Of a stretch of DNA of 64,000 nucleotides, positions 25,511-38,345 are shown piece after piece. Below the pieces are notes generated by a model. The model was not told the DNA's origin, made no database searches, and saw only the letters and a list, made by a program, of their open reading frames with translations. Source of the DNA: Petrolisthes cinctipes. Its lineage: Eukaryota; Arthropoda; Malacostraca; Decapoda; Porcellanidae. Both the position numbers and the translations under genes were made by a program. Every line of letters starts with the position of its first letter. Within the stretch, counting starts at the first letter, position 1. The DNA lies in NCBI GenBank assembly GCA_033782935.1, contig JAWQEG010000364.1, positions 186,001 through 250,000 on the forward strand, in the 5' to 3' direction.

Positions 25511-28500
25511 ATGTCAACCCAGGTCACTGTGCACCGGATGGTCACCACCACCACCACTTCTGCCTTCCTTGTTAATGTTGGCTACATTAAGACATTCCCT
25601 GGAATAGTAAAGATATTCCAAATTGTAAGTAGGATGCTTAGCTGAAAGCGTACTGTCATTCCTATTGTTAAGTACAATTCTTAATCACATTACTGTACAT
25701 TGTACAAGCACAGGATTATGAACAATTCTGATTCATATTCCTATATACATAGTACAAGTAGGCCTACTGTACATGGTCTCGAGAGGCTGACATTCTTGTG
25801 CTGTACAGTACTTCAGTTTTATATAACTCATAATCCATGGTGTAATACTAATATATTAAATGCAATTTGAAAACAGTAATATATAGAAGAGGAACTGTAG
25901 TTTATATACTGTACCTTAATATATATCATATTAGAACTATATTATATTTCATATATATATATCAGCATTTGGTAGTCTTTTAAGTATTGTATAACTTAAT
26001 AATAAATGGATAAATGTATTCTACTAAGGTAGGCCAAATAGGCCATGAGGAAATAGAAATTATTCTACTAAATTAGGCCATTTGCCTACTGAGGTTACAA
26101 GGGGGTGGTACCCTTCCTCACAAGGTTTGTGTGTCATGGCAAATTTAGAAGCCAAGACCTATAATTATGAGGCAAGGTTTCCTTAAGTTTAATTACTTTA
26201 TCACTTTCATTCTACAGCTTCTTGGGTGTGTGGCAGTGGGGATCATTGGTCACTATATCGGCTGGAACGGACATTCAGATGAATTGGTGCCCGAGTTGTT
26301 CTTCTTGCTGATAGCCACCACATGTCTCATCACTACCACCATCCTCCTCTTATCATGTCTTTGTTCCATTGCTACAGCTTCGATCATCCCCAAGACTCTC
26401 TTTGTAAGTCTACCAGTGTGTAGAGTAACAATGGCATATATTCACTTCAAGCTTACCTGCTAAGGATGTCTTCTGACCAAGTCTCTATGCAAACATGATG
26501 TTATATCAATTACCATATATGAGAGTATGCCAATCAAGGAATTAAAAATTGAAGTAGTAGTAAATTTCTAATGTTATCTTTATGATACAGTACATACAGT
26601 ACAGTACAGTGATTGGCTCGATGTTAAATCTTGCAAAAGCTTATATTGGTAATTTAGAATCACCTTGTAGTCTAATGCATTACATTACCTTGCCAGGCCT
26701 CATGCAGTGGAAAGTTGAATCAATTCAAACCCTGATTTAAGGAGTTGAAAAGTTTTTATTCATCATCCCATGAGGATCACTGGGTTGGCTCCCTCTCACA
26801 CCATGCCCCTTAATCTCACTCCCATGCACCTCATCTTTGTAAACTCCCTATCCTGAATTCTTTCCATGTGTTCAAACCATCTTTGTGTAAGATACTTCAC
26901 CCTCTCAACAATCCCACACTTGGTACAAAAATTTATTTTAACCCACTCACATGCCTTCTGGTTCATGAAGGCTGCAGATAGCTTCCTGCCCTTCTTCAGA
27001 TATTACTCCACTGTTTATTTAACTCCAAAGGTCAAATTCACAACTTCCTTTACCTCTATGAACATACTGTTTGTTGTGATTTGAGCAATTTATTAATATG
27101 CCTACTCTTAAGTACAAAAGAGATATATATAAACAAAAACACTTTTTGGTGTTTTTACATTATACTGCAGAATACAATTTGTTGTAATATTTATTACATT
27201 TACATTTCAGTTTTCCAAATGACTGAAACACAAGTCTGTTGCTAATGTACAATTACGGACCATAAACTCTAGTCCACTTGAGTTGAAGCCCGAGATCTGA
27301 AGCGGTGGTTTCTGGACAACATCCCACCTAAACCATCACGGGCCACACACTCACATCTTAAATCAATGAAAGCTTTGGGTGATCTGTCGTCCAGAATCAG
27401 CCTACTCCAGATCTTGGGCTTTGACTCAGGTGTGCTGGAGATTATGGTCCCATGATTGTATAAGTAAATATGTAACCCTTTCACATATCTGTTCTAACCA
27501 CTATTATTCATCTATTTCCATTTTATGAGTATATTTGGGCCCCTGCAGGAAACGTTGTATCACTTAGTGGCAACGTTACTTTACTTCGCCAGTGCCCTTT
27601 ACCTACTCATTCACCTGACCAACAAAAGATACCGTGACCAACAGTATGTTGCCAAAACTGCTGCCAGTGTAAGTACATTAGTTGATAAGTCTAGTGGTGG
27701 CATGGTGTCTACTTGGTGGAGGGGTAATGCTCTTATTCTGCATGTGTGAGAAAGAGTGGAGATGTTGCTACAGTACTTGATACCAGACTCGGAAAGAAAC
27801 AAGCACAATGAATATATCAAAGTGAAGTGGAAAAATAAAACCTAGCACATTCCATCATAATCTCACACAGCACTGGAACATTACGCATGATACCTTCACA
27901 GTAATACACCGGAGGTACTGTGGTTGCAGTATACCAAATACAGTATACCATGCATTATATGGGGTTATTAAGAAATGCGTTTGATCATTTTGAGAATATA
28001 TCTGCCATATACAGTAGTGGCAGATAGTGTACATAGGATACTAAACACAGTAATTACTCATTTATAAGTTTTCTTCATTCCACTGCCTTATCAATCACTA
28101 TCATTAAATCCATTGTTGAACAGTCTTGAAATTATGAATAATCACCTCAGAATTCAAGCAGCTAATGTCTGGTGTTTATATCCTGAAATGTATTAAACTT
28201 TTAATCATCCTGTATATGGTGTATTGTAAATTGGCATACTGTAGCAGCTCATTTTATGGCTTCATCTTGCACAGCTGCTCACACTTGGCTCTCATTGATA
28301 ATTGTCAGTACTTTATTACTGTATATATAATAAAAACAAGATATGGCATGCACAAGACATGCTAGTAATTATACTCCATGTTATGCTGTCAGTTTAAGTA
28401 AAGTGAGATGGAGTAAATTTTTCATATTTTAGTCATTGAGTTCATAAATCCTTAAAATTGAAATGTCATCTTTCAAAAAATTTTAATCAGTGAAAGCCAT

Positions 28501-30511
28501 GTAGAGACTACTGTATCTGTACTGTGTAGGTGAAGCAAGTGGGAGGTCCTAGAGCTGAGATGTAATTTCTTCTCCTCTAGGTTGTCCTGTTTCACGGTAC
28601 ATTGTCGTACCTTCTAGTGTGCTCCTCTATTAACCTCCTGAGAGAAGTGGTGGCCAGAAACGATGGATATAAAATTCACGAAACAGGATACAATTCTAAA
28701 CTATTTTCTGGGGTGAGTGATGTTCATGCATGCAGTATGACTACTGTTCTAAAATGCTGTAACTGAATAGTGAATATATTACAGAATATATGGTTGATAA
28801 ACAAAAATCTAAGTGTACATACTAAGGCATTTGGAGACTTCAAATCTCTGCCAAGACCATGAAAGAAATCTACAGTCAAAGCCACCCACTTTTCAACAGC
28901 AAAAGTAGTGAATTATAGTATACTGTATATATATATTTATGGTATTGTATGGTACTGTATATTTATATATATATAGTATATAACTACTAGGACAGTCCTG
29001 CTAACAAACAAACAGACTAACAAACAAAAACAAACTGAACAAAAAACATAACCTGCTTGGCAAAGGTAATAAAGATGAAGTATAGTGTACAGTCATAATG
29101 TCACTTAAAGAGATGACCTGCATCAGTTGTTTATTTTATTCTCTGATGGGCTTTTGCTGTTATTGTACTGTATCTTGGTTATGAAGTCAATATGCAATCG
29201 AATGCTATTAGGCTGGTAACAATACAATTGTTACTACATTCATAAGAATGATTTAGAATGTGTTACGACTTTGGTCAGTCAACATCAAGCTATGCCTTGA
29301 GACTGGCAGATAAATGTGATTGACTGGCCTACTTCATAATACAGTATCACATCAGATCAAACAGATACTCTTCCTAATTATGGCATAAGTTAATACAGTA
29401 CTGTAGATAGAAATATATATGAAAGTAGCAAGTCATAAATTACACCAGCACAAGTATATACTCCAATGTAGTTTATGTGGACTTACAGCTTTGTGGATTT
29501 TTCCTAAGGTACCAGTATTCATTTTGACATACCTCAATGCCACATAACTGACAAAACTTCATCATCAGTCAGCCTGTCTATCTGTGCGACTCAATATGGA
29601 TAGACTGTACATTATTTTTAAATGTATCCTATACACTACCTTGAAACAATGATAATACAGTATAATAGTGTACTGTATACTGAATTGCTTTTATACTATA
29701 TAACAGAACTTGATTTCTAAAATAAAATAAATAAACGTGGAGTATTAAGTGAACTGTACCCAAACAATATAATTCAAGAATGGGGCTGCCAATACAAGAA
29801 AGACAAAGTTACTTTATATTATTGATTGCCAAGAATGAGAAACTTAAGGGGGAAGTTTTGTACTATTCCAAGCAACAGAACGCCATTATTATTACTCTTT
29901 TGGTCTTGTTTCCTAGCATACTTTGGAGGAATCAAGACACTCCAATGTACCGAAAAAGAATTACCACCTAAAAAACATATTTGTTGATGCAAAATGGAAC
30001 ACTGACAGTGTTCAAGAGTTCCTGACTCCAGTTTAAACACATGATTTGAACTTTACCTGTTTATAAGGATAATCCATTCCTTCAGAGATTATTCATCCTT
30101 CTACAATTTTTTATTATCTCTACTTTCAAAATCAAGTGTAACCAAAATGTACGGGTCAAAAGTATTTTCAAAGCTTCTTTTCAGAGGGAGGACTCCAGAA
30201 CACAGTCTCAGTAATCCACTTTGGTACACATATGAATATGAACCTTTAAAAAAAAAACATACTGTATATTTCCCATAAGATCAAGCTTTCATTTTTGCCT
30301 AGGTAGCAATATATCACAATAGTAGAGTACTGTACCATCATCCAAATATTACTGTTATATACTATACATATATAAACCAGTTAAAACTATTGCTATGCTA
30401 CACTGTTATTAATACTGTACCCATGTATATTTCCAGGCTCTGGGATTGGTGAACACTGCACTCTACATTCTCTCCAGCATTTACTCAGTCCGCACTTTCC
30501 GCCGAGGTTAA
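25511..30511 (+). CDS. MARVEL-domain four-to-five-pass membrane protein
   Basis: Five coding exons: 25511-25624, 26218-26403, 27549-27668, 28581-28712, 30437-30511, giving 208 aa. All junctions are phase 0 with good donors (GTAAGT, GTGAGT) and pyrimidine-rich acceptors. Hydrophobic segments lie at about 39-58 (LLGCVAVGIIGHYIGW), 67-92 (FFLLIATTCLITTTILLL), 101-123 (ETLYHLVATLLYFASALYLL), 141-160 (VVLFHGTLSYLLVCSSINLL) and 185-204 (ALGLVNTALYILSSIYSVRT). The ETLYHL...ASALYL and ALGLVNTALYILSSIYSV segments are typical of MARVEL domains of the CMTM/singles-bar type, which act in membrane apposition and vesicle trafficking; the exact orthologue is uncertain. The start ATG follows an acceptor-like site, so a 5' untranslated exon probably lies upstream. 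Candidate poly(A) signals are ATTAAA at 31014 and AATAAA at 32092. Confidence 0.8.
26757..27015 (-). mobile_element. Degraded LINE fragment in MARVEL-gene intron 2
   Basis: The plus strand carries the T/C-rich complement of the LINE tail: CCATGTGTTCAAACCATCTT, CACCCTCTCAACAATCCCAC and CACATGCCTTC correspond to CACATGTCCAAACCACCATC, CACTCTCTCAACCACTCCAC and AATTGCCTTC in the copy at 55180-55255. It is too decayed to code. Confidence 0.65.
27258..27452. mobile_element. Short inverted-repeat element (MITE-like)
   Basis: The left side reads GGACCATAAACTCTAGTCC...GAGTTGAAGCCCGAGATCTG and the right side is its imperfect inverse (CAGATCTTGGGCTTTGACTC...GGAGATTATGGTCCC). Arms are about 45 bp. I could not settle the target duplication, so the superfamily is open. 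It lies in MARVEL-gene intron 2, about 100 bases before exon 3. Confidence 0.65.
29790..29980 (+). repeat. Dispersed repeat, copy 1 (frame-conserved)
   Basis: This block shares a core with 38150-38345 (inverted) and 49620-49745. The core includes CATACTTTGGAGGAATCAAG and CTCCAATGTACC. Translated, it keeps SKQQNAIII, FPSILWRNQDTPMY and RKRIT in line with the other copies. It lies in intron 4 of the MARVEL gene. The parent element is not recognised. Confidence 0.65.
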
Positions 30512-31108
30512 TGAGCCACTCCCTTGTCTTCCCGGATACAAAGCATCACCGTGACCAGTATCACTCAGCTTTATAAACAAACAAATAACCTGATATACTG
30601 TACACCAACAATTTCCCATCTGTTGCATAATTTATTAGATATGTATTTATATTTATCGTGAGCTAATTTTTACTCTTTAGTGTTTATTTACATTTACTTG
30701 GTGCTTGAATTTTGTAAGCATGATATCTTGACACAAAATGTATATTATATTCTGGCTGATTGGTTGCTATAATGAAAAAATTAGCCTTTTGAATCAGTCT
30801 TATTTGTATATCAACTAGTAACTGTCTTGTTTATGTTACTTTAGCATTGCCTTGTTAGTCTTCAATTTAAGTTATGTTTGCATTTATGGTCACATATAAA
30901 ACAACAAGGCCTTGAAACTTGTACAAATTAGAGTGCCAGTAACATTCAAGTGGTAAAAGTGTTCAATCCATGACTGATATTACTATACAGTATTATGTAG
31001 AATGCACTACACAATTAAAGTACTGTACTTAATTTATGGTGATTCATGCATTATAAATGTATTTTTATAGTAATTTTTAAGTTATGTAGAAAATTTGTAG
31101 CCTAGTTA

Positions 31109-31594
31109 AGGTCCGTTCACACATATCCGTGTTGCGTCAGTGCCGTGTCCGCTCAGTGCATCAGTGTCAGTGAAAAAATATATAGTTACTTTGAAACTGG
31201 CCAAGGTATTGACTCACGTCCGGCGCAGTACTGTACTGTGTTTTGACTCTACTTATCAGTGCCGACATATTGAATATCGTCGCCACCGATATTTTTAGGT
31301 TTTCACAGAAGTCGGAAGGTGGGACAAGTGTTTGAGTAGTAAAAGAAACGTGAATGATGAGCTGTTAATTGAACTGATTCAAAATCATCCTGTACTGTAT
31401 GATTTATCCCAACCAAAATATATGAACAGCAGTTTCAAACAAGCTGTTTGGAATAGTATATAGGACAAGAATGGTATAGGATTGTACGGACGTTCCACGG
31501 ATGTGTGTGAACAGACATCACTGATGCGTCACGGATATCACTGACACTGAGCAGATACGGCACTGACACGGCATGGATATGTGTGAATGGATCT
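31109..31594. mobile_element. PIF/Harbinger-like small element carrying a MADF-like coding piece
   Basis: Terminal repeats AGGTCCGTTCACACATATCC and AGATCCATTCACACATATCC (18 of 20 identical) are flanked by TTA on both sides (31106-31108, 31595-31597), the three-base TWA duplication typical of PIF/Harbinger. Subterminal CAGTGCCGT and CAGTGTCAGTGA words repeat in inverted order. Inside, 31350-31460 on the plus strand encodes VNDELLIELIQNHPVLYDLS followed by QPKYMNSSFKQAVWNSI and a stop, resembling the start of a MADF DNA-binding domain, as found in the accessory protein of these transposons. The transposase is absent. Confidence 0.8.
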
Positions 31595-32375
31595 TTAGCC
31601 TTTCAAACATACAGTTGCCTGGAAATATTCTGTGTCAACCGCCAATTTACATCAACTTTTGTTGGTAACTATACTGTATTTTTTGTGAACAAAATACTGT
31701 ACTGTACTACTGTATTTATGTACAGAACTATACTTGTATTATGGGAACAATATTAGGGAGGATAACGATTATTTGTTTATATATAAGATTAATTGAAGAT
31801 ACTGCAATGTGCGAAGGAAAATTTTTTTACATAAGAGTGGAAGATACAACTCCCTCAAATGCCCAAACATTGAAAAATGTGGATTTGATGCATGAACACA
31901 CCTCTGTTGTGATCCCTTAGAAAAAAGGATGGCCTCACCCTGGACTTGCTAATGTTGAAACCAGGCAATGCTGCAGGTGGGGGCAACAAGGGCAAGAAAT
32001 TAAAAGAATTAGACTAATTGTTTATGTAATTTAATGTCAGTGTGATGTCCTTTCATGTGTTCAGTATACTGTATTTGCTTCTAATTCCGAAAATAAAGAG
32101 CTATTGATATTATAATACTAATTAATGTACAGCATGTAGCAATTACATTAAGCTCTAAAAGAAGGAATGACATATACCATATATCAAAATCTTGTCTTAA
32201 TCATACAGTACGGTAACTGTTTAATGGTGGATATCTTATCAATGAGTGATACAGGGGAACAATGAGAATGAGGTAATACACCATTCAAAATTATTATACA
32301 TACATGCAGTCAAAGTCGATCTTGAATGGAGCAATGAGCTAAATAAACAGAAAGGTTTACAAGTACTGTACTGTA

Positions 32376-33153
32376 CAGTCGGCAAAAAAAGTTTCGTTAC
32401 CACCCCTACGTTAATTTTAACATGGGTAGCCGGTGTAGGGTTGGTACTCTGCCTACTTGGCTGCTAAGCCTTATCATCCGAGACTGATATCGTCTTTGCC
32501 AGGCTGGACAGTACGGGCGGTGGAGGCATTGGCTTCGGTCTGCCTTCGGATGTCGTCACTCATCAGTAGCCTAGTAGCTTTCAACGAGATAGGATGGGTG
32601 CTCGTTGCTCTTATGCACTGCTATGCCAGCTTAATAAACTTACATTAAACCTGTGAAATTCTTACTCTGATGTAATGTTTTGACCATAAAATAAAACCGC
32701 CATTTAGTTCCATCCATGGAAGTGGCAAGTGCTTGGCTGAGTGTGTGTAGACGGTGAGTGACGGCCACACACAGCCTATCCTACACAGGCCTCATTGGCG
32801 ATAATATGTGGGCCGCGGCCCGTGGCAGTCACAACCATTGCACTCTTGTTTCTTTATATCAAAAGTTTAACTAATTTTAAATTAAATTTTCTATGTTCAA
32901 GAACTCTTACTATTTAACTATTCATTATTAAACATAAGGAAATGAGTCTGAGTATTTTAGAACAAGAATAACTGTGAAATACCCAGAAAAAGTAGCACTG
33001 GGTAAAGCACGTCATTCCTACTCCCCTGCCCAATAGACACTGAAGAGCACATGTGTTGACGGAGGTATATATAAGACACTCGCGTCACGCCAGGCCTACC
33101 ACCATTACATCACAGTGTTAAAAGGATGGTAACGAAACTTTTTTTGCCGACTG
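32376..33153. mobile_element. TA-flanked inverted-repeat element, 778 bp
   Basis: Near-perfect terminal repeats of about 28 bp begin CAGTCGGCAAAAAAAGTTTC at the left and are mirrored at the right (GAAACTTTTTTTGCCGACTG), with TA on each side. TA duplication and CAGT ends fit the Tc1/mariner superfamily. The interior shows no transposase; a GC-richer middle (32430-32620 and 32730-32830) differs from the flanks. Confidence 0.8.
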
Positions 33154-33419
33154 TACATGAATCATAGACAATAACTTTCTCAATTAACGTATTATGAACA
33201 TGCTGTTTTTGTGGCACCTACTGAGGGAAAATAAAGGCAGAATGTTAGTAAACAAAATAGGATTATTCATTGTTGATTTATAATTATGTCAGTCCTCCTC
33301 CAACCTCATATTTAATAGCCATATATATTTATATGTGTGTGTTAAGACTAGGCAAGCATTGTAATGGGTTTTCAGTCTAAATACAAAAAGCCAGCATCAA
33401 TCAAATAGGTTGGTATGTA

Positions 33420-33631
33420 CAGTTGGCAGCACAAGTTCGCTTCATTTCCACCTGCATATGTAATAGCTATAGTGATGTTGTAATACAAGTTTGATGCAGA
33501 GATGACAGATATAGTTCTCATATGGTAAATTACGTATGTTGTTAGAATAAAAATTAGTTCAGAATGCAACTATGTGGTCATATTAGCATTATTAAAAATA
33601 TGGAATGGACGCGAATTTATGCTGCCGGCTG
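33420..33631. mobile_element. TA-flanked inverted-repeat element, 212 bp
   Basis: The left end CAGTTGGCAGCACAAGTTCGC-like sequence and right end GCGAATTTATGCTGCCGGCTG are imperfect inverses flanked by TA. Non-coding. The terminus is related to those at 11606 and 32376. Confidence 0.65.
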
Positions 33632-34931
33632 TACAGTACTATATCACTGTACTGTGCATCTAGCCTGTGCCACTAAGGGACAAAATGTACAAGGTTACTC
33701 ATTACAATACTCATTCAAATTAAAACATTAATCCTTTCTGGCATGTTACATGTGAAAATTCTTTCTTTCAGATGTAATGAAGTTCTAATTCAAGCCTTTC
33801 TCACAGTAATGTGGAAGTTTTCTCCCAGAGTCTTGATGCTGTGCTAGTCTAGTCGTTACTGTATTAACTTTTGCAGGCTTCATGCTTTATGCTCTATGCT
33901 GTACCTGGATTATATTTTGAATATATGAGTAAATAACAAAAAGTCTTTTCATCTCTTCAGTTCAATAATCTTTTTAGAGTACCAAGGTCCCTAGGTCATG
34001 TGGTATTATTATTATTTTTAGTACATAGTTTACAGTAACAAATTACAAACTACTGTACCATCAATACTGCACCTCAATTAGTTTTCATTTGTATTCTTAT
34101 TCAGTTCTCCTAATTCTGTACATGTTTTCCACATCTTCAATACAGTACTGTACACAAAGAAATTAATATAGTATAATTGACTACCCACACCAAATATAGG
34201 CATCTCTTTGTTACTTTTTTTTTACAATACTTTAACAATATCTACAACATGACTTCAATATCCTTGCCTCTTATGGCTACATTATCATTATTGTTTTATC
34301 ATCTATTCTATACTATTATGTGGCACTTCTGTCTGTTTGTCTGTCTGGCTATGCTCAGCTAAGTGGTTAATTCCAGGGGGCTAAAAATGTATTCACTACG
34401 GTAACTTGGCATAACAAATAGTGTAGAATTTGTTGTGCCGAGATCTGAGATTGAAGATGGTATAATACTAAAATTCTAAGAGCCACATACTTACTATATT
34501 CAACAGGGTTTCCTGTGGAGTTATACAGAGGAAGAACCCAGAGGATTTAGTATTCTAGTAGGCCATGGTCCATGGCTTTTTAGTTGCTATGTACCACCGC
34601 TTTGGCTTATATGTACCATTGCACCACCTCCCATGTGCCACAGCTTCTGCCTTTCTGTACCAAACAAGAATATTAGTTACTAACTACCAAGTAAGGAGAT
34701 AAAATATTTTTTTAACCATTAAAGGCTTAAACCATGGGTGTCGACTCGACAGACGCATTTTTAAATATACACGCCCCCTGACATACTTGATTAGGCTCAC
34801 AACAGAAGGGGTATGTGCCTAGGAGGGTCTCCCGAGTCACACCAGCCACTTGCGGTCAGTGTAGGAAAAGCAGTAAGCGTGTGAGGGTGTATTTTCAGCA
34901 CTCTGCTTCTGCGCTAATTACCATATATGTA

Positions 34932-35069
34932 CAGTCGCGAGCTGATGGAATGGGCACACTTGAAACGGGCCCCGCACTGAGCATAAAGCAAGATGTGTAG
35001 TGGCGTGAGCTGCCTAATGCTTGATGTGGGGCTCGTTTCAAGTGTGTCCCTTCCATCAGCTCGCGACTG
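34932..35069. mobile_element. Palindromic TA-flanked MITE, 138 bp
   Basis: Almost the whole element is an inverted repeat: CAGTCGCGAGCTGATGGAA and GGGCACACTTGAAACGGGCC on the left are mirrored by GGGGCTCGTTTCAAGTGTGT and TTCCATCAGCTCGCGACTG on the right. TA flanks both ends. It would form a long hairpin in RNA or single-stranded DNA. Confidence 0.8.
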
Positions 35070-36059
35070 TACCTAAAAACGACAGCGACATTATACTTCA
35101 TATTGTTGTGTTGAAAAATGTGATTCTGTCACGTTTTATGATGAAATTAGAGTGTAAAAATGTACTTAGAATTGTCAGGAGTGTACAAGTGAATTTTGAG
35201 TTATGGTTATTCTGAGCTGGCTACCCATCCTACAGATGTCCATTTAGTCTTCACAAGTACATCAAAAGACACCTAAAAGCTTGTACTTCAATATTCTGTA
35301 TCATTTATTCATGTAGGTCTAGTCGTTTACACGCTATTAGACGCCAGATGTTATTTACGTTTTGCAAAAATATGCCCTCAATACAGAGGTGGCAGAGGTT
35401 AGAGCGTTAATATTTTTAAATATTTTATTTATTAGATAAGATCAAGAAGGAATTATTTTCATCAGTTTTTATTGGCCAAACGGCACAGAAATGTTCTTCC
35501 TGCCTTGGGCGAACTTCCAACCCATATCTTGAACAAAGGAAAACAGCACATGCCATGGTTGTACCAGAAGGATTATTGAATAAGCAGGTCCACTAGAGAT
35601 TCAAAGTAATAAATGAGCAGGTCCACTGGAGTTATGAAGTATTGAATGAGGCCTATATAGCCTATTTAGTTTATGGTACTGTACATAACAGCCACCAGTG
35701 GTACATATCAGCCACTGGGACATAGCAGCCAATGGTACATAGAAGCCTGTTCCCATAAATCCCGGTCCATGTGTTATTACCATTATTATGGGTGTTCCAT
35801 GCCACATTAGTGATGTCAAGATGTTGGTCAGCAAATCACAAATACTGTATATATTTTCAGAATGCACAAGCCAATCACAATCACAATGCAGAACTCAACA
35901 CCAACGATCATATCTTTATCAGTTCTTCAAATTCAGATTAGTGAAACCATGGAACAATATTTTGGAATATTTAATGAGTACACAGTACAGTACAGTACTC
36001 CAAGTGTCCAGGCATCTGAGAGGCAACTGGACCATTCTGAAAAGACTAGACCTGGAAAA

Positions 36060-36850
36060 TACAATTTTTTCCCTATTTTTCTTTGGATAATCTATCATTC
36101 CCTATTTTTATATGATGAAATGTATGTGCGCCAGTGCATTTTGACCATGTTTGATCACCCCCAAGAGACTGGATTGGGGGTAAAACAAGTAAATAAAACA
36201 TTAAATAGTTAAAATTCATATATTTTATAAAGTTATTCTGAATTTATGTGGCCTAACCAAATCTGGACCAGGACAGACTATTGGGACCTTACCAAGGCAA
36301 ACTACCGGGATCTAACCTGTATAAACATAATTGGAAATCAAACATGGTCAATATGCAGTGTTGCATTGGGAAAGACTACATAAAGCAAAAACAATCACCA
36401 AAGTATGAGGGAAATTGGTAAGTACAGTAACTTCCTTTTCTGTGGCTCTTCTAAACTATTACCTGTATAACAGTTTCCCTGCTATTGAACAGAGGGAAGC
36501 TATCAAATTTTTATGCGAGTCACTCCAATATGTTGAAGGTGGATGAATATTAGGTAATTATCCAGTATATTGCCATTTCCTATTACAATGTTTTTACCTT
36601 CTTTACCCATTAATTTATACCATTCTGAGACACTTTTCTTCTATGGCATTTTCATCGGTAATTTCCAAGATAGGGCAGAATCAAATGGAGCATTTTGGAA
36701 TTAGCCTGACCTTACCTAACCAAACCTAGACCACAGCAGACTACCAGGACCTAACCTGGGCAATATACAGTGACCTAACCTGACCAAAATACCACGACCT
36801 AGCCGGATGTGGCAACACTACTACAAAACGGCAATTATACTAGATAAATA
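36060..36850. repeat. CCTAACC-rich repeat block, second copy
   Basis: The order of segments follows 17250-18060: a TCTATCATTCC start, CCAGTGCATTTTGACCATGT, a GGGACCTTACC/GGGATCTAACC run, CAAACATGGTCAA, then CCATTCTGAGACAC, CTATGGCATTT, TTAGCCTGACC and GGCAACACTACTACAAAACGG. It is therefore a second, partial copy of the same large repeat. Confidence 0.7.
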
Positions 36851-36898
36851 CCTAATATTAATATGATAATAATATCAGTGACTGTATACCATCTATGA

Positions 36899-37506
36899 GT
36901 ATTATTACAGAAGTACTGTGTTCTTGGCTAGGGCCGAGCAGTGTTACCACATCCGGCTAGGTCCCGGGAATTTGCCCCGGTCACTTTATGATAGTTTACA
37001 CCAGTTATATCCCGGTAGTTTGCCCAGGTTGGGTCCCGGTAGTCTGCTGTGGTCTAGGTTAGGTTATGTCAGGCCAGGTTAGGTCAGACTAATTTCCAAA
37101 TTATGTTTGTAAAACGGGCCATATCTCGAAATTCGGGGCATTTCCAAGAGAAACACCATAAATGAAAAGTGGGTAAATTTACAGAAGAACTGGGTTCACT
37201 ATATTGTGTATTTTAGTATCATTACCCACTATTTTGGACCATTCTAAAACACTTTTATTCTATTGTGTTTCTTTCGGAGATGCCCCGTTTTCGAGATATG
37301 CCCCGTTTTACAAACATAATTTGGAAATTAGTCTGACCTCACCTAACCTAGACAACATCAGACTACCGGGACCTAACCTGGGCAAACTACCGGGACCTAA
37401 CCTGGGCAAACTATCATAAAGTGACTGGGGCAAATTCCCAGGACCTAGCCGGATGTGGTAACACTGCGCGATCCTAGCCAAAAACCCAGTTATTCTGTAA
37501 TAATAC
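36899..37506. repeat. 608-bp palindrome of the CCTAACC family
   Basis: Left arm: GTATTATTACAG, TTGGCTAGGGCCGAGCAGTG, CCACATCCGGCTAGGTCCC, AGTTTGCCCAGGTTGGGTCC, TTATGTTTGTAAAACGGG. Right arm: the same blocks inverted, ending CTGTAATAATAC. Arms are about 270 bp around a short AT-rich centre near 37175-37205. The right arm contains two tandem 24-bp units (GGGCAAACTACCGGGACCTAACCT-type). No coding content. Confidence 0.85.
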
Positions 37507-38149
37507 CGAAAAGTGTTTTAGAATGGTCCAAAATAGTGGGTAATGATACTAAAATATACAATATAGTGAACGCAGTACTTCTGTAAATTTACCCATGTAT
37601 GTATTATTGGCAGGGTTTGTTTACAAGTGTGACGTCACTGTAGTCTGTCTCTCTGGTAACGTCCAAGGCTCTCATTTTTAAGATAATTACCCTAGATTAG
37701 CGTAATTTGGGACTATTTAAGATAAAGCTTTGACAATCTAAGGTACTTTCCACGAATCCTTCCGTTATTTCATGGGTCGTCGTAAAAGAAAAATTCATTG
37801 CTGTCCAAAACTATTATAACTACACAAAAATATCGTGTGTCAAGGGTTCAATTTATGTTGAAATAATCACCTAGTTTGGTATCTAAGGTAATTTGGCTCC
37901 ATCTAAGGTATTTTCAACCCACTTTTTAAGGTAATATCACAAATACTTAATGAGAACCCTGGTAACGTCGTCATTGTCAAACTATCCCTTCTTTACTTTA
38001 TAATATATATTAAAGGAATTACATTTCTGGAAATCTTACAGCATATACATTTATTTGTAAAGGCAACCAAATTTATTCTTTTCAGTCAGTTACACAAGTT
38101 CTTATGGAAATACAAAGCAATCTTATATGTAACATGTTATACTATCAGC

Positions 38150-38345
38150 TGACAACCCGCTGAAGCAACAGGTGAAATTATGCTGCTTAAGGGGGTAATT
38201 CTTTTTTGGTAGATTGGAGTGTCTTGATTCCTCCAAAGTATGCTAGGAAACAGGACCAGAAGAGCAAAAATAATGGCGTTCTGTTGCTTGGAATAGTTTG
38301 GAGGATTCAATTGCTCCAGATTTACCAACACCGAATTTCCTCCTT
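38150..38345 (-). repeat. Dispersed repeat, copy 2 (inverted)
   Basis: Minus-strand translation gives NYSKQQNAIIFALLVLFPSI, then LWRNQDTPIYQKRIT, closely matching the copy at 29790-29980. The match extends further at the GGGGGTAATTC end. Confidence 0.65.

Noticed and set aside
37360..37430. Direct 24-bp repeats resembling a small CRISPR-like array
   Set aside because: Only two to three units with no unique spacers, inside a eukaryotic palindromic repeat.
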